A stretch of 57,499 nt of DNA from Oceanospirillaceae bacterium. GTDB lineage: Bacteria > Pseudomonadota > Gammaproteobacteria > Pseudomonadales > Balneatricaceae. A model generated the notes under the pieces. The model did no database searches. It had not been told where the DNA came from and worked only from the letters and a program-made list of their open reading frames with translations. The stretch covers positions 1 to 57,499 of the forward strand of contig JABGSN010000061.1 in the NCBI GenBank assembly GCA_018647765.1. Direction: 5' to 3'. Positions 49,553 to 57,499 of this stretch are shown here, one piece after another. Positions within the stretch are counted from its first letter, which is position 1. Each line of letters begins with the position of its first letter. A program made the position numbers and the translations under genes.

Positions 49553-49584
49553 AACCTCTACCTTTTCCAAGGCAGAGGTTTTTT
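49553..49584 (+). terminator. Rho-independent terminator of glcB
   Basis: AACCTCT and AGAGGTT pair, extended by CC/GG across one mismatch, with a run of Ts. Confidence 0.85.
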
Positions 49585-49667
49585 ATGCCTGGTCAGTACC
49601 GGCCTCATCGACATCTAATACCACCGTTTCTTCAAGGCCCGCTGCAACCCATGCGTTTCCTTACCTA

Positions 49668-49808
49668 CTAGTCTCCCAAAGCACAATTCGTTATAAACGA
49701 ATTACGCTTTTCGAGAAGCTTGATTTTATTTCTCGTGACAATAATCATAACAATAACACCGACAAGAAACGCCGAAAAAGCCAATACTGCAATCATTAAG
49801 TTAAACAT
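49668..49808 (-). CDS. 46-aa single-pass membrane protein (short ORF)
   Basis: Found by reading the minus strand. An ATG at 49808 is preceded by a textbook AAGGAGG, 6 nt away, and the 46-codon frame ends with TAG at 49668. The product has a hydrophobic helix (about residues 4-24, NLMIAVLAFSAFLVGVIVMI) and a basic tail (TRNKIKLLEKRN). Its function is unknown; small membrane proteins of this type often regulate larger complexes. It diverges from the beta-barrel gene at 49923 and they share a dyad-containing control region. Confidence 0.6.
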   Translation of the reverse strand: MFNLMIAVLAFSAFLVGVIVMIIVTRNKIKLLEKRNSFITNCALGD

Positions 49809-49874
49809 CTTCAACCTCCTTCTGCCCATTGGTCTGAGTAAGAAGCAAAAGTAAAATCATATACTATACTTTGA

Positions 49875-49906
49875 ATTATAGTTTTCCGTACTTACGGAAA
49901 ATCCAA
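49875..49906 (-). promoter_or_regulatory. Predicted promoter of the 46-aa gene with dyad in spacer
   Basis: TTGGAT (49901-49906) and TATAAT (49875-49880) on the minus strand are 20 bp apart, with the 49882-49901 dyad filling the spacer. Long spacers with a dyad are typical of MerR-family targets. Inference only. Confidence 0.4.
49882..49901. promoter_or_regulatory. Perfect dyad TTTTCCGTA-CT-TACGGAAAA
   Basis: Two 9-bp arms with a 2-nt centre, 21 bp before the ATG of the beta-barrel gene and 74 bp before the divergent 46-aa gene. A likely operator. Confidence 0.6.
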
Positions 49907-49922
49907 TAATTCCGAGGTTAAA

Positions 49923-50495
49923 ATGAAAAAAACACTCGCGCTAGTTAGTCTATTAATGACTTGCTCATTAGTAGCAAATGCACATGACATTGTATCTACA
50001 GTAGGCTATTCCAAATACAGATTAGGCAATAACTCGCTTACAGGCATTGAGTTAGGATTACTGGCCGAATTTGATCTGACAGAAAATATTGCCGTAACTG
50101 CTGGATATTACACTATTAATGCTAATTTAGGTTCCATTGAGCTGGAAGGTTCAGGCACAGCAATTGGCGCAAAGTACTCTGCTCCTGTTAGTGAAACAAC
50201 ACAAGCATTTGTTGGGTTTGATCTTATTCAGGTTAATATTACAGGATCAGTTAGTGGACTCAGTGTCTCTACAGACGGCAGCGGCAATCAGATCACGGCT
50301 GGACTAACAACACAAATAACTGACAACCTTAATTTGTTTGCTTCGATGGCTCAATCCAGAATAGGGGGCGGGAGCAACAGTTCATCTAAGATCGGTGGTC
50401 AATTCTACTATGACAGTGGCAGTTATGTTGGCGCTACCTATTCCAACACATCTGACGGCAACTCAATCGGCATACTATTGGGCCAGTCTTTTTAG
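49923..50495 (+). CDS. Small outer-membrane beta-barrel protein
   Basis: A 190-aa protein with a signal peptide (MKKTLALVSLLMTCSLVANA) and amphipathic alternating strands separated by glycine/serine turns. It ends in Phe, the usual C-terminal signature of barrel insertion. No family was recognised beyond OmpA/OmpW-like small barrels. It is AT-richer by eye than its flanks. The ribosome-binding site is GAGGT. The 3' end overlaps the convergent inner-membrane gene by 21 bp. Confidence 0.75.
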   Translation: MKKTLALVSLLMTCSLVANAHDIVSTVGYSKYRLGNNSLTGIELGLLAEFDLTENIAVTAGYYTINANLGSIELEGSGTAIGAKYSAPVSETTQAFVGFDLIQVNITGSVSGLSVSTDGSGNQITAGLTTQITDNLNLFASMAQSRIGGGSNSSSKIGGQFYYDSGSYVGATYSNTSDGNSIGILLGQSF

Positions 50496-50750
50496 CTTCG
50501 TGGCCTGATCGTGTCGGGGCTGGCGGTGGAGAGGTCTCGCAATCGTCAATAGTTGATATACATATTGAGTCAGATAACCTGCCAACACCATAGTCCCAAG
50601 TGCCGTAGCTAAAGCGACAACAATCAAGATCCTATGCTGATCAAAATTAATTGCTATCCATCCAACTACTGTCACAACCACAGCAACGGTCACAATTAGT
50701 AATTGCCGGTGCAATGTCAATTCTTCCTTAACTCGATCTATTCTTGCCAT
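50475..50750 (-). CDS. Small inner-membrane protein, two helices
   Basis: 91 aa from the ATG at 50750 (AAAGGG upstream). A charged N-terminal helix (MARIDRVKEELTLHRQ) precedes two transmembrane helices and a basic C-terminus. This layout is seen in small uncharacterised proteins, but no family is named here. The C-terminal end overlaps the beta-barrel gene. Confidence 0.6.
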   Translation of the reverse strand: MARIDRVKEELTLHRQLLIVTVAVVVTVVGWIAINFDQHRILIVVALATALGTMVLAGYLTQYVYQLLTIARPLHRQPRHDQATKLKRLAQ

Positions 50751-50826
50751 CTTTGCACCCTTTGAACAGCCTATCAATAACTAGAATGTATAGACCACCA
50801 AAACAGTTTTGCGCCTAACCCATGTA

Positions 50827-53028
50827 TTAACGGCTTCGCCTCATTTTTTGAGACCTAGGCGACGTATGTTTAGTCATACCCTGCCTGCCCTTTTTTGCCT
50901 TTGGAACAGCCTTACGGGCTTCTTCGCGGGTTTCCGCAGGCACTAGGCAGGAGGGGCCTTTACCAATGAGCTTTTTCATACCCATTTCGGTTAATGCATC
51001 ACGGATTTGAGCCCAGTTTTTAGGGTCGTGGTAACGCAGGATGGCCTTGTGCAAACGACGCTGGCGAATACCACGCGGAATACTCACGCGCTCACTTTCT
51101 CGGGTGATTTTTTTGAGTGGGTTCACTTCGGTGTAATACATGGTGGTGGCATTACACATGGGTGACGGGTAGAAGTTTTGCACCTGATCCAAACGGAACT
51201 TGTTGGTCTTAAGCCACAGTGCCAAGTTCACCATGTCGATATCACGAGTGCCCGGGTGTGCGCTAATAAAATAAGGGATTAAGTACTGCTCTTTACCGGC
51301 TTCTTTAGAGTACTTTTCAAACATGCGCTTAAACTTGTTATAGCTACTCATATTAGGCTTAAGCATGTGCCTTAAGGGCTCGTCTTCTGTATGTTCTGGC
51401 GCAATTTTTAAGTAGCCACCTACGTGGTGTGTGACTAGCTCTTTAACGTATTCGGGATCACGAATGGCCAAGTCATAACGCAAACCAGAAGCAATCAATA
51501 CCTTTTTAACGCCTGGTAAGGCGCGGGCACGTCGATACAACTTAATGAGCGGCTTATGGTCGGTGCCCATATAATCACAAATGGTGGGGTGCACACAGGA
51601 TGGCAAGCGACAGGTCGCCTCTACCTTCGGGTCTTTGCAGTGTAGCCGGTACATGTTAGCCGTGGGGCCACCCAAATCCGACACTACACCGGTAAAACCA
51701 GGCACCTTATCGCGCATGTCTTCGACTTCAGCAATAATGGAGTCTTCTGAGCGGTTTTGAATAATGCGTCCTTCATGCTCGGTGATCGAACAGAAACTAC
51801 AACCACCAAAACAACCGCGCATGATATTCACCGAAAAACGAATCATATCGTAGGCTGGAATTTTTTCATCGCCATACATGGGATGTGGTACACGAGCATA
51901 GGGCGCCGCAAACACATAGTCCATTTCTTCGGTATCTAAGGGCATCGCTGGTGGATTCACCCACAACGATTTATTACCGTGCTCTTGGTATAAGGCACGG
52001 GCACTGCCGGGGTTAGTTTCGTGGTGCATTACGCGGCTGGCGTGGGCATACATAATCGGGTCCGACTTAACCACATCAAAACTAGGCAACTTAGCGTAGG
52101 TTTTAAACCAAGGCTGGCCTTTAACGGGTTCATAGGCCGCCATCGGTTTAATGGACAGGGTTTGTACGGCATCTTTAGCATCTTTAGGGCCGTCTGCAGA
52201 GTCGTTACTGGCCTCACACTGACTGGTAGCCGTGGTATCGATGTAAGGGCTAGCGATAGCGTCAATCACCCCCGGCGCATCCAAGGTGGTCGAATCTTTG
52301 CCGCGCCAACCCGTTAGTGGTTGTTTAACAATAATGGCGGTGCCTCGCACATCCTGCATTTGCGCCAGCGATTCGCCATTGGCAATACGATGAGTCACTT
52401 CCACCAACGGCCGCTCGGCGTTGCCGTAAATAAGCATGTCGGCTTTAGATTCAATCAACATAGAACGACGCACTTTTTCTGACCAGTAGTCATAGTGGGC
52501 AATACGGCGCAAACTGGCTTCAATACCACCAATAATCACCGGCACGCCTTTAAAGGCTTCTTTACAACGCTGGGTATAATGCAAGGTGGCGCGGTCGGGG
52601 CGCTTACCACTCACGTTGCCCGGTGTATAGGCATCGTCATGGCGCAGACGACGATCCGCCGTATAACGGTTGATCATGGAATCCATATTCCCCGCCGCTA
52701 CACCAAAGTATAAATTAGGTTTGCCTAGCACTTTAAATGCCTCAGCGCTGCTCCAGTCTGGTTGGGCAATAATGCCTACCCGAAAACCCTGAGACTCCAA
52801 CAAGCGGCCAATAATAGCCATGCCAAAACTGGGGTGGTCTACATAGGCGTCACCGGTCACCACAATCACATCACACGAATCCCAACCCAACTGATCCATT
52901 TCTTCGCGCGAAGTTGGTAAAAATGGTGCCGCACCAAAACACTCCGCCCAATACTTTGGGTATTCAAAAATACGTTTTTCTGGCGCCAAGTAAGACGACA
53001 TATCAGAGGCAGTATTAGGAGGGGGCAT
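50827..53028 (-). CDS. ygiQ: YgiQ-family radical SAM protein
   Basis: 733 aa from the ATG at 53028, preceded by AGG. A N-terminal region with [21 protein letters not shown] is followed by the radical SAM core with [10 protein letters not shown] (CxxxCxxC, about residues 403-412) and the ISAHPGTRD segment. The C-terminus is Lys/Arg rich. The reaction of the family is unknown. Confidence 0.93.
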   Translation of the reverse strand: MPPPNTASDMSSYLAPEKRIFEYPKYWAECFGAAPFLPTSREEMDQLGWDSCDVIVVTGDAYVDHPSFGMAIIGRLLESQGFRVGIIAQPDWSSAEAFKVLGKPNLYFGVAAGNMDSMINRYTADRRLRHDDAYTPGNVSGKRPDRATLHYTQRCKEAFKGVPVIIGGIEASLRRIAHYDYWSEKVRRSMLIESKADMLIYGNAERPLVEVTHRIANGESLAQMQDVRGTAIIVKQPLTGWRGKDSTTLDAPGVIDAIASPYIDTTATSQCEASNDSADGPKDAKDAVQTLSIKPMAAYEPVKGQPWFKTYAKLPSFDVVKSDPIMYAHASRVMHHETNPGSARALYQEHGNKSLWVNPPAMPLDTEEMDYVFAAPYARVPHPMYGDEKIPAYDMIRFSVNIMRGCFGGCSFCSITEHEGRIIQNRSEDSIIAEVEDMRDKVPGFTGVVSDLGGPTANMYRLHCKDPKVEATCRLPSCVHPTICDYMGTDHKPLIKLYRRARALPGVKKVLIASGLRYDLAIRDPEYVKELVTHHVGGYLKIAPEHTEDEPLRHMLKPNMSSYNKFKRMFEKYSKEAGKEQYLIPYFISAHPGTRDIDMVNLALWLKTNKFRLDQVQNFYPSPMCNATTMYYTEVNPLKKITRESERVSIPRGIRQRRLHKAILRYHDPKNWAQIRDALTEMGMKKLIGKGPSCLVPAETREEARKAVPKAKKGRQGMTKHTSPRSQKMRRSR

Positions 53029-53073
53029 AGTAAACCTATCAATCAATTAAGCGGCCAGGCAAAGCGGTGGCAA

Positions 53074-53079
53074 ATTATA
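53074..53079 (-). promoter_or_regulatory. Extended -10 box for ygiQ
   Basis: TGCTATAAT on the minus strand, about 46 bp before the ygiQ ATG. The divergent helicase promoter uses a similar CCGTGCTAAAAT. Confidence 0.45.
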
Positions 53080-53134
53080 GCACGGCCTCAACCCCCCGTC
53101 TTCGCACACAGCCCAGCACCCAAGCGCTTTTCCG

Positions 53135-53143
53135 TGCTAAAAT
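53135..53143 (+). promoter_or_regulatory. Extended -10 box for the helicase gene
   Basis: TGCTAAAAT, 23 bp before the GTG start at 53167. No clear -35. Confidence 0.4.
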
Positions 53144-53166
53144 GCCGCCTCAATTAAGGAGCGTCC

Positions 53167-54507
53167 GTGACCACAACCACCTCAGCAGCACCCACACCCG
53201 CAGCAGCCATCAAGTTTGCAGAACAAGGCTACAACCCGCGCCTACTCATCAACCTTAAACAGCAAGGTTTTGAGCACGCAACCCAGGCGCAAACCCATGC
53301 CCTGCCCGTCGCTTTGGCCGGCCAAGACTTACTGATGAGCGCCGACACTGGCAGTGGTAAAACCTTGGCTTACGTGATTCCCGCCCTTAACCAAATCCTC
53401 AATACAAAGGCTGTGGGTTTTAGTACCCGCTGCCTCATTTTGGTGCCTACACGAGAGCTCGCTCATCAGGTCTTGAGCTTAACCAATAAACTCATTAAGG
53501 GCACTAAACTACAAGCCGCGTTAATCTTGGGTGGCGAAGACTACCACTACCAACAAGCCTTATTACGTAAAAACCCAGATTTAGTCGTGGCTACGCCTGG
53601 CCGCTTTATGGAGCACCAGCGTAAAAATCAAACCGACACCGAAAACCTAGAACTGCTCATCATTGACGAAGCCGATCGCATGTTAGAACTGGGCTTTTGT
53701 GAAGACGTAGAAGCCATTGCTGCAGCCTGCAATAAAAATCGTCAAACCTTATTTTATTCGGCCACCTTGCACAGCCCCAAAGTACAAGAAATGGCGCAAC
53801 AACTGCTTAAAAATCCAGTCGACATCCGTCTCAATGACGCCAGCCAAGTGCAGGACAACATCAAACAGATGGTGGTGGTGTGTGACCAAATTGAACACAA
53901 ACAGCGCGTGCTTGCATGGCTACTGGCCCACGAACCCGCCAAAAAACGCCTCATCTTCTGTAATAGCCGCAAACTCAGTGAACAGCTAGCCACCTTTTTA
54001 CAAGGCCACAGCGTCGACGCCGTAGCCTTGCACGGCGAATTACCCCAAGACATGCGCAACGACATTACCCGCCAATATCGCCAACATAGCTTTAATACCT
54101 TAGTGGCCACCGAAGTAGCGGCCCGCGGCTTAGACATTGATGGCGTTGAACTGGTGATTAACTTCGACATGGCCCGCAACCTAGATGACTACCTCCATCG
54201 CACCGGCCGTACCGGTCGTGCAGGCAGCCAAGGCAAAGCCATCAACCTAGTGAACATTACAGAACGAGGCTTGTTGTTAAGCGTTGAGAAAGCCCAAGGC
54301 GCAGCCTTAGAGCGCATGGTCATTAAAGGCCACGAAGCCAAAGAACACCGTGATGCGGTGAGCTCAGCAAAATCAAACCCTAAAACTACAGCCAAGAAGC
54401 CGGCCGCAATAAGCAAAAAAGAAGCCGCTAAACAGCGCCAAGCTCAAACCAATGCGGCCAGCATCTGGGGCGACGGCACCATGCCGTTTGGCAAAAAGAA
54501 GCCGTAG
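53167..54507 (+). CDS. SrmB-like DEAD-box RNA helicase
   Basis: 446 aa. GTG start with AAGGAG 6 bp upstream. Motifs in order: Q-motif region, SADTGSGKT (about 58-66), PTRELAHQ, ATPGR, DEAD (IIDEADRM, about 167), SAT, ATEVAARGLDI and HRTGRTGRAG. The Lys/Ala-rich C-terminal tail is typical. Ribosome assembly or RNA turnover is the likely role. Whether it is SrmB itself cannot be decided here. Confidence 0.93.
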   Translation: MTTTTSAAPTPAAAIKFAEQGYNPRLLINLKQQGFEHATQAQTHALPVALAGQDLLMSADTGSGKTLAYVIPALNQILNTKAVGFSTRCLILVPTRELAHQVLSLTNKLIKGTKLQAALILGGEDYHYQQALLRKNPDLVVATPGRFMEHQRKNQTDTENLELLIIDEADRMLELGFCEDVEAIAAACNKNRQTLFYSATLHSPKVQEMAQQLLKNPVDIRLNDASQVQDNIKQMVVVCDQIEHKQRVLAWLLAHEPAKKRLIFCNSRKLSEQLATFLQGHSVDAVALHGELPQDMRNDITRQYRQHSFNTLVATEVAARGLDIDGVELVINFDMARNLDDYLHRTGRTGRAGSQGKAINLVNITERGLLLSVEKAQGAALERMVIKGHEAKEHRDAVSSAKSNPKTTAKKPAAISKKEAAKQRQAQTNAASIWGDGTMPFGKKKP

Positions 54508-54512
54508 GGCAA

Positions 54513-54538
54513 GAGATTCCGGCCTGCGCCGGAATGAC
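54513..54538 (-). repeat. Dispersed palindromic repeat, copy 2
   Basis: GAGATTCCGGCCTGCGCCGG and the next six bases form the reverse complement of the core at 47117-47142, with a perfect 7-bp stem (TTCCGGC/GCCGGAA) around CTGC. It begins 6 bp after the helicase stop. Confidence 0.7.
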
Positions 54539-54639
54539 ACATCACAGCAAATATTGCCGCACGTACACAGTCATACTTCCAAACATCAATACGCGTGGGT
54601 TTTTTACCCAGTGTGGGCGTATGGCAGGTTACCTAATTT

Positions 54640-56421
54640 TCACTCATCAACATACTCGGGTGGAATATATAAATTATCTAACAACGGCTGCAACGCATCG
54701 CCATAACGCTTCCATAAGTCAACCGACTGGTTATGCATGGGCTGGCGCACTTGAAAGGCACTGGCCGTTTTAACTTTACGCTGGGTGTTATGAAAGTCTA
54801 GGCAAGCCTCTTGCCAATCCAACCCACAGTACTCAATGAGCTTATGGCTCTCTTCCTCTTGGTTAGACGTGAGCTGTTCGTATGATACCTCATAAAAGCG
54901 CCCAGGCAGCACATCTCGCCAGTGGGCCATAAGGTCTTCATACAAATTATGGTAATGAGCCAGCTCTTTTAGATCCCAAGCATAGGGGTGCGCATTTTTA
55001 GACGCAAAATAGGCTTTATAAATAGATAAACAATTAGCCATAGGGTGACGCTTACAATGGATGATCTTAGCGTTGGGAAGCAGCTTGGCAATGAGCCCAA
55101 TATAGAGAAAGTTATGTGGCATCTTGTCGGTGATCTTGGCCAAACCCTGATCATACTTGTTTAAACCAGCCAGATACCCTTTCGCCACATCGCTCAATTG
55201 GTCATGGTTCATTTTGACAAAACGCTTATGAAATGCCATAACGCCACCTTTAGCTTTCTTTACCTGGTCGGCTAAATAATCAAGCTCACCTGCACCCGTG
55301 ACTAATGAATGACTTGAAATAATCTGTTCCACCAAGGTGGTACCAGACCGGGGCATGCCTAAAATAAATATGGGACGACTATCGCTGGAAATAACGCCAC
55401 CAACATTCATTGTTGAATTTTTATTATATACCGATTTTATTATTTTAAATAAAGCCTCACCTTCTGAACCTTTATATTTTACTGATTTACGATGCAAATC
55501 ATTTCCCACTTTATAAGCTGAAAATGCGCCTCCATAATCTTTTAAACTATCTAGTAACTTAGCTAAAGCAAAGTTTAAATGCTCTTTCGACTCAAGAGTA
55601 ATATTTTCTAATTGGCAAGCACCCGACACCAACGACATTAAATCTATTTTTTCACTATTATCTATTTTTGTTATTTCAACCAAATGGCGATAGGACTTAC
55701 CCTCCCTTGGATTAATTGAAATTGCCGACAAATAGGCCTGTCTGGCCTGCGGCATTTGACCCAAATGTTGGTAAACTGATCCTATTTCATGCTGAACCTT
55801 AGCACTATTACAATGCACCAAACAGGTAGATAACAAATTTAGCGCATCATGGTGACGGTCCAATTCCACCAAGGCATTGGATAAATTAAGGTAGGCAAGC
55901 TCAAAGTCGGGCTTGAGTTTAATAGCGGCTTGGTGATGTTCAAGCGCACCCAGGTAATCGCCCTGATCCTGCAATACACTGCCTAAATTGTTGTGTGCTT
56001 CATAGTTAGTTGGATGCCAAGAAATGACCTTTTGATAGGCCACCTGCGCTGGAGGCAGGTCACCTTGCCTAACTTGAGTATTGGCTAATAGAAATATCGC
56101 CTCAACATAATCTGGCTTTAACTTAACCGCCTTAGACAACGCACCAAAAGCCAGCTGTAACTTACCTTGATCTAGATAGGTTTTTCCCAAATTATAGTGG
56201 GCTGGCGCATAGCTACCCGATAGCTTTATGGATTTCAGAAGGTGCTTTTCGGCAAGCTTGTAGTTTTTGTACATTACATGCACAGCACCCAACAAATTAT
56301 GCGCGTCTGGGTGTTTTGAATCTAGCTGAAGCACCTGGTGATATAAACGGCCTGCTGCCTCGTACTGCTGCCGCTGGTGCAAGGCCATACCCTGCTCTAA
56401 CAGCTGGTCAATCTGACTCAT
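54640..56421 (-). CDS. TPR-repeat protein with C-terminal sulfotransferase domain
   Basis: 593 aa. The N-terminal ~245 residues are consecutive tetratricopeptide repeats (A-x2-LGx-AY-like; e.g. YEAHNNLGSVLQDQGDY). A linker of about 100 residues is AT-rich by eye. The C-terminal domain has the PAPS-binding loop ILGMPRSGTTLVEQI (about 350-365) and the 3'-phosphate segment CKRHPMANCLSIYK. The sulfate acceptor is unknown; TPR-sulfotransferase proteins are common in marine bacteria. No operon partner is visible. Confidence 0.85.
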   Translation of the reverse strand: MSQIDQLLEQGMALHQRQQYEAAGRLYHQVLQLDSKHPDAHNLLGAVHVMYKNYKLAEKHLLKSIKLSGSYAPAHYNLGKTYLDQGKLQLAFGALSKAVKLKPDYVEAIFLLANTQVRQGDLPPAQVAYQKVISWHPTNYEAHNNLGSVLQDQGDYLGALEHHQAAIKLKPDFELAYLNLSNALVELDRHHDALNLLSTCLVHCNSAKVQHEIGSVYQHLGQMPQARQAYLSAISINPREGKSYRHLVEITKIDNSEKIDLMSLVSGACQLENITLESKEHLNFALAKLLDSLKDYGGAFSAYKVGNDLHRKSVKYKGSEGEALFKIIKSVYNKNSTMNVGGVISSDSRPIFILGMPRSGTTLVEQIISSHSLVTGAGELDYLADQVKKAKGGVMAFHKRFVKMNHDQLSDVAKGYLAGLNKYDQGLAKITDKMPHNFLYIGLIAKLLPNAKIIHCKRHPMANCLSIYKAYFASKNAHPYAWDLKELAHYHNLYEDLMAHWRDVLPGRFYEVSYEQLTSNQEEESHKLIEYCGLDWQEACLDFHNTQRKVKTASAFQVRQPMHNQSVDLWKRYGDALQPLLDNLYIPPEYVDE

Positions 56422-56503
56422 AAAAAATTACGCTTGTGTCGGCTAATATGAACCAAGCATTCTACGCTACAATTTTTTTACAGGATACTTTTTCACGGCC
56501 AAA

Positions 56504-56528
56504 AAAAAGACTCCCGAAGGAGCCTTTT
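56504..56528 (-). terminator. Rho-independent terminator of the porin gene
   Basis: On the minus strand GGCTCC-TTCG-GGAGTC forms a stem capped by a UUCG tetraloop, then a long T-run. It sits 29 bp after the porin stop. Confidence 0.85.
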
Positions 56529-56556
56529 ATAACTTTAAAGCTAAGTTCTAATTAGA

Positions 56557-57408
56557 TTAGAAAGAAACCGTGTAAGTTACGGTAGTTGCACCAGCAGTAC
56601 GCTCAACGCTCAAGTCTGCATTGCCAAGATCTAGAGCAGCAGTTACCTCGCTGGCAGAGTTAGCAGTTACAGTTAGGTCGCCAGAAGTGTAAGAAGCAGA
56701 TACATCGGTATCAGTACCGTCGTATGCAGCCGTTACAGTAATGCCGTCTAGTGTGTAAGCTACAGAAGCTTCAGTTGTGCTTGAGTTGTTTACAGAAGCT
56801 GTAATAGTCAATGCGTCAACAGTAGTAGAGTAAGAAGCAGTGATTACTGCTGCAGTATCAGTTTTCTTACCAGCTGTAACAGTTAAGTCACCGAAAGAGT
56901 AAGAACCACCTAAAGAAGAAACACCTTCTTGCTGAGCTGCACCAATGGTCAAACCATTGAAGTCATAAGTTGCACCAGCAGAAGTAGCAGTAGCGCCTTC
57001 TGCATCGATTTGACCGTGAGCCAAAGATACAGAAAGGCCAGCGAAGTCACCAGTGTAGGTAGCACCATTGCCTGAGTTAGCAGTAGTAGAGTGACCCATT
57101 ACAGATGCAACGTCACCGTGACGTGCGCCAGCTTGGTTGTCAACACCAGAACCTAAGGTTAAAGTACCAAAATCACCAGAAAGGCCAGCAGTACCAGCAG
57201 CAGTTCCGCCAGCGTTCAAAGAGATAGATGTAGTTGCAGTCATGCCGTTAGCCAAAACTTCGCTAGAAGCTAAGGTTACAGATGAAGCAATAGTAGTTGC
57301 GCCACCAGCTTCAACTGAAGCTTCTACAGAACCAGATAGAGTTGCACCAGCTTGTGCTGCTACAGGAAGTGCAGCGGCGATCGCAAGAGCGATAATAGAC
57401 TTATTCAT
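56557..57408 (-). CDS. Outer-membrane porin-like beta-barrel protein
   Basis: 283 aa with a signal peptide (MNKSIIALAIAAALPVAAQA), porin motifs such as GDFGTLTLGSGV, and a C-terminal SF that ends in Phe. The rest is alternating-strand sequence very rich in Ala, Thr, Ser, Gly and Val and poor in aromatics, with no Trp or Cys. AAGGGG precedes the ATG. It is likely an abundant general porin; pore specificity is unknown. A 18-bp palindrome lies in its upstream region. Confidence 0.8.
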   Translation of the reverse strand: MNKSIIALAIAAALPVAAQAGATLSGSVEASVEAGGATTIASSVTLASSEVLANGMTATTSISLNAGGTAAGTAGLSGDFGTLTLGSGVDNQAGARHGDVASVMGHSTTANSGNGATYTGDFAGLSVSLAHGQIDAEGATATSAGATYDFNGLTIGAAQQEGVSSLGGSYSFGDLTVTAGKKTDTAAVITASYSTTVDALTITASVNNSSTTEASVAYTLDGITVTAAYDGTDTDVSASYTSGDLTVTANSASEVTAALDLGNADLSVERTAGATTVTYTVSF

Positions 57409-57439
57409 TGAATTTCCCCTTCAATAATATTTATAAAAA

Positions 57440-57457
57440 TTTAACTAGCTAGTTAAA
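57440..57457. promoter_or_regulatory. Perfect 18-bp palindrome upstream of the porin gene
   Basis: TTTAACTAGCTAGTTAAA is fully self-complementary and lies 31 bp before the porin ATG. Likely a repressor or activator operator; no known regulator matches by eye. Confidence 0.6.
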
Positions 57458-57499
57458 CACTTACTTTACCTTGCTGACCGATCTTTATAATAATGATTA

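Overview
This window is chromosomal DNA of a Gram-negative gammaproteobacterium. It encodes outer-membrane porins, TolC, a Pseudomonas-type sdhCDAB-sucAB-lpd-sucCD cluster, an aa3 cytochrome oxidase operon with its assembly factors, and an Rsd/AlgQ homologue. Gene order and protein flavour (trmA/apbC/dcd beside metG, DUF2909 and DUF2970 proteins beside the cox genes, long-form isocitrate lyase with malate synthase G) point to a marine Oceanospirillales-like heterotroph. The genus is not proven from sequence alone. Most of the window is core metabolism with little accessory DNA. I saw no tRNA, rRNA, insertion sequence, prophage or CRISPR array.

Layout. 1-1.7 kb: the end of a bacteriocin-type ABC exporter and a TolC-family protein (type I secretion). 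1.7-5.5 kb (minus): a tight trmA-apbC-dcd unit that ends in an unexpected orphan BrxD-like P-loop ATPase. 5.6-7.7 kb: metG. 7.7-18.8 kb (minus): sdhCDAB, sucA, sucB, lpd, sucCD; gltA diverges at 19.3 kb. 20.6-22 kb: amtB behind a strong sigma-54 promoter match. 22-25 kb: rlmKL and a Yip1-type membrane protein. 25.2-34.3 kb (minus): coxB-ctaD-ctaG-coxC, then surf1, an SCO-like protein, heme A synthase and heme O synthase, with one small DUF2909 gene facing the other way; DUF2970 and pyrD lie upstream of coxB. 34.5-43.5 kb: dusC, ribE, hemH, pepN, DUF2797, yeaC, a GlpG-type rhomboid, nadK and rsd. 43.5-49.5 kb: a possible ADP-ribosyltransferase-fold protein, aceA, a divergent LysR regulator and a frameshifted glcB. 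49.6-50.8 kb: a small islet with a 46-aa membrane protein, a small beta-barrel protein and a small inner-membrane protein. 50.8-57.4 kb: ygiQ, an SrmB-like helicase, a TPR-sulfotransferase fusion and a porin.

How the genes work together. Citrate synthase, 2-oxoglutarate dehydrogenase, succinyl-CoA synthetase and succinate dehydrogenase supply electrons to the respiratory chain that ends at the aa3 oxidase, whose heme comes from hemH, cyoE and ctaA. Isocitrate lyase and malate synthase G form the glyoxylate bypass, probably controlled by the adjacent LysR protein. In this sequence malate synthase G is interrupted just upstream of its catalytic aspartate.

The most interesting items are the orphan BrxD-like ATPase in a housekeeping operon, the glcB frameshift, the ART-fold candidate with nested inverted repeats in front of it, the 46-aa membrane protein sharing a dyad-containing promoter region with a beta-barrel gene, and the sigma-54 promoter of amtB whose NtrC-like site is downstream of it.
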